DNA from: Haliotis asinina
Lineage: Eukaryota; Mollusca; Gastropoda; Lepetellida; Haliotidae
Direction: 5' to 3'
DNA length: 64,000 bases
Assembly (NCBI RefSeq): GCF_037392515.1
Contig: NC_090282.1
Coordinates: 33,841,054 to 33,905,053 of the forward strand
Numbering within the stretch: position 1 is the stretch's first letter; every line of letters begins with the position of its first letter. The notes beneath the pieces were generated by a model. The model worked only from the letters and a program-made list of their open reading frames with translations. It was not told the origin of the DNA and searched no databases. Positions 52,211 through 63,635 of this stretch are shown in pieces. The position numbers and the translations under genes are program-made.

Positions 52211-53190
52211 CAGGTGAAATGATGTTCAATTTTCCGTCTACTGTTTAATTACATCGCATTTATCAGCACATTACGTTTCGTTCCACAACGCACAACACCG
52301 TATGCAATTGTTGCCATTCGACATATAAGCAAAGGAAAATTAAAACAGACATTATATTATTGTAGGTAGGGTGTTTCCTCAGTTGGTCTTATGTAAAATT
52401 AAATGCATGAAAATTGTTTATGCGAGGCTAAATTAAATGGAATGTGCGTCAAGTTTCCGAATATAACTGGCACGGGTCTGTATATTAGAAGAAACCGAAG
52501 TCGCAAATGTGCTTGACCTTCCGGCTTGTATTGAATCAGAAAACGTTATGACGAGGTTACTACCCACGATATGTCCACCACACACCCGGATGTAGATGAT
52601 GATGGTGGTGGTGGTGGGTGTTTCTGTCGTCGTTGAGTGCTTGCGGCTATAACCAAACAAGCGTGGTCTTGGCACTTTGATAGCACGGGGACTTCAAATC
52701 CTCAATTTGCATATGTCCCTTTCGTGTGGTTGATACTTTCTCAACACTTGAGGTAATACTGGAACAAAACAAAATGTAGTATTCCTTTAATTTGCATATA
52801 TTTGAATGGTAGACAGATATCCTGGAATATGGGCAAACATGGACTCTTATTTTGACACGTCAAAGTTCTAGCGTTTACCTGCCGAGATTGTCCATTAAAC
52901 AGAACAGACACGCGAATGCTGATGTAAATAAAATCTTCAAATATGATAATTTGAAGCATTTATCGTATCAAACTCTTACTCAATAACGCAAATTCTATTC
53001 TTGATAGTTTTACTGAAAATAAGGAGATTTGTTTCGAGATGCTGTTCAGTCTGCCTTTCTGACACATTATTGTTCAGAGAAGTGTCATGAATATCCCTTG
53101 TTAATACTCCTGGGTATTTGTCTCTCAGACAGTGCTCTGTCAGTATTTCAGACTCCACTCAATTGAGTTTAATCATAATAAGTATTGAAG
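52211..53190. other. Intergenic sequence, no gene recognised
   Basis: AT-rich. A 60-codon minus frame at 52976-53158 looks protein-like in composition, but I do not recognise it. Confidence 0.4.
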
Positions 53191-53194
53191 AGAG

Positions 53195-53325
53195 CATCTA
53201 CGCGGATATCCTAGTGGTTAAAGATGTAACAGTCACACTGACGACTCAGGTTTGATTCCAAACACGGGTATAATGTGTGAAAACCACATTGCTGGAATAC
53301 ATGTATTGCTAAAAGTTATGGTCAC
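53195..53325 (+). repeat. tRNA-derived SINE copy
   Basis: 'atcctagtggttaaagatgt' resembles a pol III A box region and 'ggtttgattccaa' a B box. They are followed by 'gtataatgtgtgaaaaccac' and 'attgctggaatac'. Same family as 57335 (reverse) and 60631. Confidence 0.7.
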
Positions 53326-54379
53326 CATGAAACCGTACTCGCTGACGTTGTACCATGATTTCTTTTCATACCATGTTACCATGAGTCATTGCAGTAACTG
53401 TTAAACTTCATTTGCATATATGTATATATACAGTTGCGGTCCGTATACTGTATTACATCTGCATGTAATGAAACATCTATTGCTAAATTGCACCTGGTCA
53501 ATATCTTCATATCAGTCCCATTCAGACCATAATTCAAGGTACCAAGGTTTGAAGAATTCGCTCGTATTTCGGTTTATGATCAACTGTGACAATACTAGAC
53601 AGGGTGTCGTGCTAGAATATTTTGAACGAAATGTTATCTGGTTGACAACATTGAAACTTATATTCCACGTGAGGATCCTTGACTGGTACTGTGACAGTAA
53701 AGCATTCTTATCAAGACCTCTGTTCCCTGTAACTGTGTAACAGTGTAATATCAGCTGACAAACAGCTTCTCAGAAGTGTCGTAAACTCTATATTATATAT
53801 TTCATTGTTAATTCAATAGATCTGCTATCAGAATACCATGCTTGTTTGTATACTTTTGATGTCTTACTTTATGATACATTACCATCAACTAAATGCTATC
53901 CTAACGCTAAGAGAGTTTCAAAAACCTTGACCCCGGAATTTAAGATAAGTTAAAGTACCATGTAATAATTACGTAGATAACCTTCACATTGCCTATGGTC
54001 AGGCTGAGCCAACACCCCATGATAGTTAGATGTACACATACAGTCGTATCGACTATGGCTTATCGCAGCGTGGCAGCCTCGACAGTATACAGAGTGGGCG
54101 AGGGGTTGGGCAATTGTATCAACCAGACAACTAGCAAATGTTGTTTACCATGATACGGGTATTACTAAGGAGTGATTCACGGGTTTTCTAAGATACAAAG
54201 TCATTGAGCAAGACTGTGCGTTTGCTTATTAAGTCATTAGAACTGCGTATTGGTTAATCGAAATTTGTCATGATTTCACACAATTCACATAGTATAACAA
54301 GTCATGCTATATTTAAAGCACTTTGTACAAGAACAGATTGTTGTGCACATTTCTATTGTGCACGAAATTGTTTGTTGCT

Positions 54380-54425
54380 TAAGGCTGCACTCAGCAACAC
54401 TCCAGCTATATTGCGGTGATATGAA
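54380..54425 (+). repeat. SINE family A head fragment
   Basis: 'ctgcactcagcaacactcca' and 'gctatattgcggtgat' resemble the family A core. Confidence 0.55.
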
Positions 54426-54429
54426 CCGG

Positions 54430-56150
54430 TACGTGACAGTGATGTATAGTGTAACGCTATTCCACAAACATATCGTGTGTTCATTGTGTGCTTGTTTTGG
54501 CCAAGTGCCTTAAGTAGTATCGTCGTTGAAGCAGGACGAGTTCAGAGGTAGGATCACCAACATGTATATCGTAAGTATACTAATCATCAAACTTTAAACC
54601 CATCACTTAAAGCACTCAGTATATGTCATGCATATTATATGGTTATATCAAAGGTGAATTTCTCCACTAATTTGCGGGGACCAGCTTTGCAAACCGTATG
54701 CAGATGAATTGCACGAACACCATGCATGAAATTACTTTAAAAGTATGTGCAAATATTGTGCCTGTGCGCAGCTGTGTTTTGGCGTGAAGGTTTGTTGAAG
54801 ATATTCGCCAAATTTCACTGAGCGTCATCATTCATTGAATTCAGTCTTTTCAACGTTACGAATGTGTTTCACCGGACATCATTTTATGAGTAAACAATAC
54901 CTTTAAAGAGTATGGAACATTTTGCAACATCTAGTTTAGAACAGTTGACTGTGTGGTTACATATACACGTGTGCGTGTATGAATTTTTGATGAATAGTAT
55001 ACATTGATGTCAAAGTTTGCAAACTACAGACTTTACCATTTTTGCCATTCAGATGTGATTTTGTGTAAATACGTTTATTTTTGTAAGTTTCAGGTTACTG
55101 TCCCACAGAACATACAGGGTTATGGCAATAATTTGTACATATTAATGAAAACGATTTCATGTTATTGCCTCGATAACAACAGCATGAACAGAAAGATGTG
55201 AAATAAACGACACAAGATTTCCCATTGACTCAGTTATATGCGATACCTGCTGTATTATCAACCAACGTATTTTAGAATGGAAAAAGTATTCAAGAAAAGT
55301 ACATTATTCACACAAGACTTCGTGTCACTGGCAGCTCTGCCAGAAGCGAATGAACGATCCTCAGAATAAACATGCCTCATCGTTATTATGTTGTCAGTGT
55401 TTTGTCAGAGAATAATGAAATGAGTTCAGAGATTCAAGGTAAGCTCGTGGAAAACAAAATCAGTGACAAATTACATATCCCATGCAGTTTTCCATCTATC
55501 TATGGCATACGTGAAACAGATATGGGCCGCTAGCTGTAGCGTCCTAGATGAGCAATTGTGGAGCGTGAATCTAATAACAGTCATATTTATTTGTTCTATG
55601 TATGTGTATGTATACTATTTCGTTGTATGCAAATAATAGCTGTTTGTAAATGTACATGGTATCAACATCAGTCTAAAACAATGCAATGACACATGAATGA
55701 GTAAGATAACCATGTCAGTTTCATTATTATTTACCAGATTTGTTACACTTCTAATCTACATCCGATTATAGCCATCATACATGTTGAAACAGCTGGTCTT
55801 CATTTGTCGCGTTTCCGACATGCGTCCCCGGTCAGGCTTGTCGTCTATTCGAGAACATTGAATATCCTCACTGTTTGAAAGTGAGTGACTGAGTTCATAT
55901 TTTACCTCTCATCGGCAATATTGCAGCAATGTAGGTATGAGAGCAATATGAATGATACCAAACGTCTCTCTACAAAGGACATAAAAAGAGAAACGTTAGT
56001 ATTACAGTTAAGGTTTAAAGAAAACCCCAATTCTTTTAAATTATCAATACATACTGTTTGAAAGTGACTGATAGCGGATGCTTATGATATACTTGGAACC
56101 CTGGTAAAGAAGGTTTTCTTATAAGACTATACCTATAACGTATTAATTGT
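54430..56150. other. Intronic/intergenic sequence of the dead CUB copy
   Basis: I searched it for the first exon of CUB3 (GDCN...SPGYPDSYE) and did not find it. A family B head fragment lies at 55886-55945. Confidence 0.4.
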
Positions 56151-56190
56151 TTCAGTAACGTAGAATGCGTCAGAAACATAATCATGAGAG

Positions 56191-56406
56191 TGAGTGAGTG
56201 AGTTGATATTTAACGTCACTTCAGCAATATTTCAGCCATATCGTGACGAGAACCATTATTATTTTACATAATAGTGAATGGTATTAATATAATCTGTCTA
56301 GGTATGTCTAGGATATTTAAAACTAGTAATCAAATCTAAAACAGATTAACTACAGAGGACGATACAATATAAAAACAGGCTATAGACCAACAAGAACTGA
56401 AGGTAG
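56191..56406 (+). repeat. SINE family B copy with 13-base target duplication
   Basis: Flanked by the direct repeat ATAATCATGAGAG (56178-56190 and 56407-56419). It starts with (GTGA)n, then 'atatttaacgtcacttcagc', 'aatatttcagccatatcgtg', and ends near 'aacaggctatagacc'. It is inserted inside a dead CUB exon. Confidence 0.88.
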
Positions 56407-57334
56407 ATAATCATGAGAGAAGAGACATTTTGAAAATGCGTATAATCGACCTGGATTGAGATAGCGCCCACTCGCACTGCTATGATAACTCGGGTACCCT
56501 TTATCCAGGTATAGTTATTGACCTCACAAAATCAATGCGTGGTCCACTCAAAGTTAGCAGTACGTAGGTTTCGCTATCGCTCAAGCAAAAGCATCGATCC
56601 TGCTGCGATTTCATGGCAACAGAAAAATGTAAATGAAAACTGCGATGACGATAAATGGTTTATAAACAAGCGTCAAGCAATGTGTGATAATGACAATAGC
56701 TATTATAGATGGTGTTCTCTAGGGTCATCGAGATAAACTGTTACCACACGCACAGTACTATTCGTAAGGGCTGTAACATACAGTTATACATTCGTAAATC
56801 GTCATTATCAGTATCATATACCGGCAAACATGTATGATTAACAGGTTATATTTGCCCGTCAGTACAACCGTACTAAGCATAGCATGATGTTAATGGGGTG
56901 ACGGTGTGAAGACCACTCAGTAAGCACCAGTGCTCATTTGGGCCAAGGAGGTTCTTCATAACCGCTGAAAGTACATGTACTGTATTCTCCTCAGATCAAT
57001 CTGACACACGTTGAATAACTGAAACGCTGTTCAAAAGATGAGTTTAACGCATTCAGTCATTAGTATAACCAGAGATAAACGTGCACATTTAATATTATCC
57101 TGCTTAAAGTCTCAATAGCTTGTTTGCCTGTGTAATATCAAAGTCACAAACTATACAACGCCGACCTTTTTTCTGTATGCACACATACATATCAACATGG
57201 TTAAACACTGTAGCATTATCAACAATAAACTGTGCTGTTTATTATCTTGGCTGAGTATTTGCGTATCGATTCTAGATCTCAAGACCACTGTGACACCCAT
57301 TCAACAATTTTGTGGTGTTTCGTCACTACCCTCT

Positions 57335-57495
57335 GTTGATCAAACTAAACAAATGCTTGTTGCAATAATTCAGCAATACCACGGCGAGGGACACACGAAC
57401 TGAGCTTCACACATTGTACCCATGGAGTCAAACGAGCACGGGTCTCCAGTGTGACGACTGAATGCTTTCGCTATTAGGCTACCCCACGTGCGCGG
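57335..57495 (-). repeat. tRNA-derived SINE inserted in dead CUB exon
   Basis: The reverse strand reads 'tagcctaatagcgaaagcat' (A box side), 'ctcgtttgactccatgg' (B box side), 'gtacaatgtgtgaagctc' and 'gtggtattgctgaattattg'. It splits the third CUB3 exon of the dead copy. I could not define its target duplication. Confidence 0.7.
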
Positions 57496-57572
57496 AACTG
57501 GTCTTATATGGTGTTCAAACACCAACGGTGATCGGAGCTTCCAGATCCGTGTATCACACGGTATGCGGAAAG

Positions 57573-58080
57573 GATGCATGAGTATGACGTGAGTATTGCT
57601 GCCTAGCGTCAGAATCTGCTCTGGTAAGGCAAATCGTGTAGGGTAAGTGCTACCGGTAATACACGCCCAAAATTTGTTCCTTTAACATCAAATTATATAT
57701 GCTTTTTAGGATAATGAAGGCTGGGTATCATTTTAGCACTGGCGTTTCAACCTTTATGACATCGTCTTGTTTTTCGAGAGAACGAGACAGTTTGTGTTTG
57801 TACATTGTATAGCCTTCTGGTATAACATGCAGTGTTTCAAGAGAACCACGCAAACCCACAGAGCATATAGACAGTATTTAGACTGTCGTAGATACCCTCT
57901 ACGGTATCCAAGGCAGGTGTTTTTTCTTTCGCATGTGTGTTTACATGCCAACGCGTGTGTACGTGCATGAGGGCATGTTAGCAGAAATTAAAAACGTATA
58001 ACAGTCCTCTGCATCACCTAGACACGTTCCGATCTTTTGTATTTACGTATACGCTTAGTATACAAAACAGTATTAGTATT
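57573..58080. other. No gene recognised
   Basis: Mixed AT-rich sequence. The frames over 57754-57970 on both strands overlap each other and show no known motif. Confidence 0.4.
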
Positions 58081-58640
58081 GTCGTAACTGGGTTTTGGGT
58101 GTTAGTAACCCTCTTACCAGTTACCTGTTACGACGACCGTTCTGCCTTATTGGGGGGTGCTGCCAGCTCTGGTGGCATACTCGCTTGGTCTGTCCGGGGG
58201 GGTACATCTAGGAATAACTGGTCTGACGACCGGGATTCCTAACTAGCGCATATCATTCGTGTACTGGCACTGAGGCATACAATGAATAACTCAACACAAG
58301 TTTCTATACTCACATCGGTTTACTCGATCCCTCTCTTCATAACAATTGATCTTGGCCTGGACAGGGTAGGGCAAGCTCTCGGGATGTGAACGTTCTGCTG
58401 TCTCTTCAACCCGCACCGCACCTCGCACCTTTTTAGTGCTGACGGTATCTTTTTAAGGTGTTCGAGCCTGCTCCACCCTTGTCACATGACCCTCTACAAT
58501 CTCTCTGATTCGTTAGAAGTTACATCATTCCCTGGTCTCATGTCGTACCTCGTGATTGGAAATCTCCCTTAATTCTAATCAGTGACTCAGATTTAATTGC
58601 TACTTGACGAATCTGTTCTGTTCAGTTGTTCGACATTTAT
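58081..58640. other. GC-richer block with hairpin, possible unclassified element
   Basis: Begins with an imperfect inverted repeat ('gtcgtaactgg' against 'ccagttac...gttacgac') and is more GC-rich than its surroundings, with C-rich stretches ('caacccgcaccgcacctcgc'). No coding frame is seen. It may be a non-autonomous transposon or a solo terminal repeat. Confidence 0.3.
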
Positions 58641-59251
58641 TTCCCTTTTCCATCCCTTAATATATTACCCAATAGTAATAGCATTGGTGCTATGCCGAAC
58701 TTACCGCAAATCTCAATGATAGATGTATAAATCGTTTCTTGTATACGATTGCAATTTTCACCTTATAACAGTATACAGTATATCAGTAAGTGGCACACTA
58801 CTTCTTAATGTCTTAATATCTTACATGGTGAAAATGTATGAAGAAGGAGATGAGTAGACTCCGTCTTTATGTACTAGTCGTTCGTGAATGAAGACTGTCT
58901 GTGACACCATTATAATCAAACTAGGTTTACAGGCGGCTTAAAACAAACATTCATGCTAACATACTTAGATTCCAACAGATTCTAAAGAGAGGTTCTGGAA
59001 ACAATTAAAGGTCTTTTAGATTCCTGATCATAAAAAAATAAATGTACACTTGTGAAGACGGAGATATTTCTTAATGTTGAGATCGGTACAGCGATTGTTA
59101 TTCACCAATCTTTGTTTGATGATATGCATCCTGAAATACTGCTGATAGATCCATATGCATTGTATCTTCATCAAACAGCGTTACAACACGACCCCCTCCA
59201 TATTATCAGTTGATGAACGGCGGCATATGTATAAGAAGGTGGTAAGCGTTG
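58641..59251. other. No gene recognised
   Basis: AT-rich sequence without visible exons or repeats. Confidence 0.4.
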
Positions 59252-59265
59252 CATCCCTTGTAGGA

Positions 59266-59507
59266 GAGAGTGAGTTTAGTTTTACGCCACACTCAGCAAT
59301 ATTCCAGCTATGAGGCGGCGGTCTGTAAATAATGGAGCCTGGACCAGACTATCCAGAGATCAACAACATGAGCATCGATCTGCGCAATTGGGAACCGATG
59401 ACATGTGTAAACCAAGTCAGCGAGCCTGACCACCCGATCCCGTTAGTCGCCTCTTATGGCAAGCATGGGTTGCTGGAGACCTATTCTACCTCGGGACCAT
59501 CACGGGT
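59266..59507 (+). repeat. SINE family A copy with 13-base target duplication
   Basis: Flanked by the direct repeat ATCCCTTGTAGGA (59253-59265 and 59508-59520). It has the full core from 'gtttagttttacgccacact' to 'gggaccatcacgggt', but a short deletion of the 'acgacaagcatagtcgcc' part. Confidence 0.93.
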
Positions 59508-59522
59508 ATCCCTTGTAGGACA

Positions 59523-59810
59523 CAGAGTGAGTGAGTGAGTGAGTGAATGAGTGAGTGAGTGTGTGAATATTTAATGTCACATATCTCAGCGATATCGTGA
59601 GGAAAGCAATTGATACAATAAAAATTGAAAACATTTTGAAGAGTAAAGATCCTGTCGATGATGGAGATTAAAAATGCTGGGTATCACATGTATGATAATA
59701 AAACTAGCATGGAAAACTAAAACATTTTTGTTTAAAACAGACAATACAATTAAACACAGGCTAGAGATCGCCAATAACTGAAAGTAGATCACCATACTAG
59801 AGACCAGGGG
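59523..59810 (+). repeat. SINE family B copy
   Basis: A long (GTGA)n head at 59525-59562, then 'gaatatttaatgtcacatat', 'cagcgatatcgtgaggaaag' and a tail 'acaggctagagatcgccaat' shared with the copy at 56191. Confidence 0.8.
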
Positions 59811-60630
59811 GATTTACAGTGTCTGTGCTACCTGCATGGACCCTAGTTGGATTTATATCATCCCTTCAGCCGCTGGTGATTGTGTGAATTTTTTTTGCCA
59901 AACCTTTAAAAGAACAAAAGTACTACTTTTTGAAAATCTGGTAAAATCTATCTTTCGAAGCGTTTTATTTATCTTCACAGTTGGACACAGAGCACGAAGT
60001 GTTTTTATAAGGTTTACGCAGAAGAAAATCTATAAGCTCCTCAGTATTCTAGAAGAAGACTTTAGTATATATATATATCAGACCCAGAACCACGTGCATA
60101 TGCCACTAAAGAGCATATGCATGAGAGCACTTGAAAGCCATGAACGACACATATGTGGAACGTCGTGATCAAGCACAATTTGCCACAAGAACAGGAACTG
60201 TCCTCACGTATTCATACATTATTTTTTGGGTAGAATAAAAAGTGTAGAGCGACTGTGTGTCCCTTGTTCACAAAACTTTCGAAACTGACAGTAAAATTGT
60301 GAAATACATGTAAGTATTTAATAAATATCATATTGTTCATTTAATATAAATCTGACCTATACGCCCCCACCCCGTTCTAAATCTCTCTCAACATGCAAAC
60401 TCATACGATAAGGTGTGACGTGTGTTTCATGTAAGTCTCAGTGTTGTGAGAGTGTTACTGTTTAGTTACAGTCAGGCTTTGACTATGTCTTATACAGGTA
60501 ATCATTCAATGCTAGAACAGCAATTATCTCTGTGCTCCGTGTGCTTGGACAACAGAAACAATGACGTAGTGTAAACTGTGGCTTAGGAAATAGGCTAAAT
60601 AAAATTCAAAGTGTTTGGGGTTGGGTAAGT
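59811..60630. other. Unassigned, includes an unrecognised 110-codon frame
   Basis: 59836-60168 (plus) is open for 110 codons with basic, leucine-rich composition. I recognise no domain, and it may be a continuation of the neighbouring repeat. A short (TA)n lies at 60066-60080. Confidence 0.3.
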
Positions 60631-60790
60631 GGGTGGAAAGCCTAGAAGCCAAGTGGTCAATGTGTTCGTTTGTCACGCCGAAGGCTCAAGTTCGAAACCC
60701 CACGTGGGTACAATGTGTAGAGAACATTTCTGATTTTCTGCTCATAGCTACTCCTGGAATATTGCTAAAACGGCTTAAACTCACTCATGA
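60631..60790 (+). repeat. tRNA-derived SINE copy
   Basis: 'agccaagtggtcaatgtgtt' (A box side), 'caagttcgaaaccccacgtg' (B box), 'gtacaatgtgtagagaac' and 'cctggaatattgctaaaacg', ending in 'aactcactcatg'. Confidence 0.8.
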
Positions 60791-61227
60791 AATTCTGTCC
60801 GACACAGGGGTTGATTGCGATTTTACAATAAGCATCACTTCACATGCTGACCACAATTTCTAATAAAACATCCCTGGCATACATCTGCAATCTGACAATA
60901 ACAACAAACACATTACCTGTCTCATATGCGCGCGTCCAGTATCAGACCATAGTAGTCATCAGGTTCTATCATACTGCTGCGACAAAAGTACGAAATTGAG
61001 AGTCATGTCTTAAAATGAGTTAGGGAGTTGGAATTACTTTGGCAAGATTTCAGCAATGTAGTGACGAGAAAAGTGCTGGATTATGCAAGGTAATGAAATC
61101 CTGGAATATTTTCCGATCAGTTATTTGCAGAATTCCTGAGTGTCTGAAGTGATCATCAAGTTCAGGTGGAAATCTGAACTTGATGCCGAGAGATTCGGCC
61201 AGAATAAAATATAAATGGTAGAATAGT
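60791..61227. other. No gene recognised
   Basis: Contains a weak family B fragment near 61015-61075 ('gagttagggagttggaatta', 'cagcaatgtagtgacgag'). Confidence 0.4.
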
Positions 61228-61316
61228 GTGGGATTTTAGTTTTGCGCCGCACGCAACAACATTCCAGTGGCGTTTGTCTCTAAATAATTGAGTCTCGACC
61301 GGCAAGTTTGAATACA
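61228..61316 (+). repeat. SINE family A head, truncated by a LINE
   Basis: 'ttagttttgcgccgcacgca' to 'aataattgagtctcgacc' is the family A head. It stops where the LINE 5' end begins. Confidence 0.7.
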
Positions 61317-61951
61317 ATGGGCACCCATGAAGAGCCACCTCCTCGTGGTGGGTGCTGGGTAACGCTAAGTGCTCTTCTCCCGTGTGGACTCGGGGCAGAA
61401 TGTGTCCACAGCACCCCATTGCTTATCGTAAGAGGCGACTAAATTGGGCAACCTGTTTGCCGTGGGTTGCGTCCCGTGTCGGTGGAGGACGGGATCCTGG
61501 TGGTTGAGGGCAGTGGGGGCTTGAACATTGTTCCTTTTGCTCAACACACCACTTCGGCCCTTACTTCACCTAGACGGGTGGTAGAATCGGCCCGATTCTA
61601 TCAATCGGATGGTCACGCCATGCCCTGAGCATGGATAATTATACGTCAGTGTTCATATTGATATTTCATGTGGTTACTATGGAAACCATGAAACTATTAC
61701 TATATCACACTTTTGCCTAGAGTCCTATGCCAGAAGGCGGTGGCTCATGGGCCAATCTGGCATTAATGACCTCCGGGTTCTGTTTGTCATCAGGTAATTG
61801 TCTAGGGCCGGACCAGCCTGACCTTTTACTCTGTTTGACTATTATAGCTACCTGCGTCCTTCTTGCTGGATTATAGCATCCTTGTAGCCCTGGTTTTGTT
61901 TTGACACTCCATGGTGGGTGGGGAGCAAGGGTGTCGAATATATTTTTCATT

Positions 61952-62128
61952 ATGGCTACCCAACTACCTACTGGTTCCAGATCAAAAACTAAAAGAGGGC
62001 ACCTTGATAGTGATGCTGCAACATCTTCTGATGAGGAATGCATAAATAGTATTGATTCATGGCCACGATTTCTTGTTGTCGATAGAAGTGATGGTACACC
62101 CCTCAAAGTTAATCCTTTCGTTATTTGA
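61952..62128 (+). CDS. LINE ORF1, N-terminal fragment
   Basis: 58 residues starting MATQLPTGSRSKTKRGH and ending PRFLVVDRSDGTPLKVNPFV-I. This is the usual start of a LINE ORF1 RNA-binding protein. It is cut off by the internal deletion, so the RNA-binding and zinc-knuckle parts are lost. Confidence 0.6.
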   Translation: MATQLPTGSRSKTKRGHLDSDAATSSDEECINSIDSWPRFLVVDRSDGTPLKVNPFVI

Positions 62129-63635
62129 CGTTTTTGTCAATAGTCCGGATCCGATTCAGGTATTCTCTGATAAACTGAAGAATATAGCTAATGAAACTAT
62201 ACCTAAGTCCTCTGCAACCCCACACGTTCGTAAACCATGGTTTAATGATGAATGTAAACAGGCCAGAAAGAACAGGAAGAAGGCCGAGAAGTATTTTCGG
62301 CGACATCCTACAGTCCATAATTTAGACAAAGTTAAAATACTAAATGCTAAGGCTCGCCGCGCCTTCAAGCAGAATAAGCGTCAATCTTGGCGAAATTATG
62401 TTTCCAAGATAAATTCCCGCACACCAATTTCAAAAGTGTGGAATATGATTCAACGAATAAAGGGTAAAGGTTGCAAATCAACTGTGCACCATCTGAAGGA
62501 TGGTGACGATGTATTGACAGATAAGGGTGATATTGCCAATAAGATTGGTGTAACTCTCGCCAAACATTCGTCTTCATCAAATTACGTCCCTGAGTTTCAG
62601 AAATACCAGAAACAGCAGGAGAAGAAAAAGATCAATTTTAACTCAGACAATGGTGAAGACTATAATGAACTATTTTCATTACATGAGCTATATACAGCCC
62701 TTGAGCAAGCTCATGATACAGCAACAGGTTCTGATGGTATTCATTATCAACTTCTGAAACATTTACCTGAATCATGCCTGGAAACACTGCTAAATATATT
62801 TGACACGATATGGACTACAGGGACCTTCCCAGATTCATGGCGTAATGCCATTGTAGTTCCCATACCATACCGGGATTATACCGATCCTTCGAATTACAGG
62901 CCAATCTCTTTAATGAGTTGTGTCTGTAAAACCATGGAACGAATGGTGAACAATAGATTGACTTGGTATCTTGAAACCAATAATTTTATAACAAATATTC
63001 AATGTGGTTTCAGGAAAAATCGTAGTACCTATGACCATTTGGTACGTCTGGAATCCTTTGTCAAAAACGCTTTAGTAAATAAACAACATGCAGTATCGAT
63101 ATTCTTTGATTTGGAGAAAGCATACGATACCACTTGGAAGCATGGCATTTTAAAGGATTTACATGACTTCGGTTTAAGGGGTCGTTTGCCTCTTTTTATC
63201 TCACAATTTTTAAAAGACAGGCAGTTTCAAGTCCGAGTGGGTTCAACCCTGTCTGACCATTATAATCAGGATCAGGGTGTTCCACAAGGCAGCATTTTGT
63301 CTGTAACACTTTTTAGTATCACGATAAACAGTTTATCCAAGGTTTTAAATGATTCAGTTGATGGATCATTATTTGTAGATGATTTTAATATTTCTTGTCG
63401 AGGTAAAAATATGCATACTATCGAGCGGCAATTGCAATTGTGTTTAAACAAAATAAATAAATGGTGTCTAGAAAATGGCTTTAAATTTTCTAAATCGAAA
63501 ACTAATTGTATACACTTTTGTAGAAAATATAAGCCGCATAAGGACCCAGAACTACTTTTAAATGGTTCTCCCATCAAAGTTGTAATGGAGGCTAAGTTCT
63601 TGGGTCTAATTTTCGATTCCCACTTAACCTTTTAG
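62052..63635 (+). CDS. LINE ORF2 fragment: reverse transcriptase
   Basis: A 527-residue frame. Real ORF2 homology begins near base 62127; the first about 25 residues overlap ORF1 in another frame. RKPWFNDECKQARKNRKKAE (about 60-79) is the linker after the missing endonuclease. TGSDGIHYQLLKHLP (about 225), SNYRPISLMSCVCKTMERMV (280-299), FFDLEKAYDTTW (351-362), GVPQGSILSVTLF (409-421) and the active site FVDD (441-444) are RT motifs in order. An in-frame TAG at 63633-63635 follows DSHLTF. The same frame then continues with PYIKSLKTKC, KALDVLKVVS and LYRSLVRH to the window end, so the stop is a disabling change. The copy cannot move alone. Confidence 0.88.
   Translation: MIHGHDFLLSIEVMVHPSKLILSLFDVFVNSPDPIQVFSDKLKNIANETIPKSSATPHVRKPWFNDECKQARKNRKKAEKYFRRHPTVHNLDKVKILNAKARRAFKQNKRQSWRNYVSKINSRTPISKVWNMIQRIKGKGCKSTVHHLKDGDDVLTDKGDIANKIGVTLAKHSSSSNYVPEFQKYQKQQEKKKINFNSDNGEDYNELFSLHELYTALEQAHDTATGSDGIHYQLLKHLPESCLETLLNIFDTIWTTGTFPDSWRNAIVVPIPYRDYTDPSNYRPISLMSCVCKTMERMVNNRLTWYLETNNFITNIQCGFRKNRSTYDHLVRLESFVKNALVNKQHAVSIFFDLEKAYDTTWKHGILKDLHDFGLRGRLPLFISQFLKDRQFQVRVGSTLSDHYNQDQGVPQGSILSVTLFSITINSLSKVLNDSVDGSLFVDDFNISCRGKNMHTIERQLQLCLNKINKWCLENGFKFSKSKTNCIHFCRKYKPHKDPELLLNGSPIKVVMEAKFLGLIFDSHLTF

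Larger units (their letters stand above)
53493..57572 (+). pseudogene. Third six-CUB paralog, decayed remnant
   Basis: Three exon remnants in gene order. 53493-53633 matches the third exon of CUB2 (RYQGLKNSLVFRF...EYFERN), with its cysteine lost. 56156-56508 matches the middle exon of CUB3: it starts after 'ttgtttcag' and ends before GTATAG, has a stop in LD*DSAHSHCYDNSG, and is split by a SINE at 56191-56406. 57276-57572 matches the third exon of CUB3 (TPIQQFCGVSS, then 'tggtgttcaaa', 'ccaacggtga', 'cacacggtatgcggaaag') and is split by a tRNA-like SINE. Signal, CUB1, CUB4-6 and membrane exons were not found. This is a dead tandem copy of the gene 1/gene 2 family. Confidence 0.8.

Noticed and set aside
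54515-54565. 'gaagcaggacgagttcagag' resembling the CUB2 first exon
   Set aside because: It is out of order with the dead copy's other exons and too short to support.
59836-60168. A 110-codon frame as a possible gene
   Set aside because: No signal peptide, domain or splice context, and it follows directly on a SINE.
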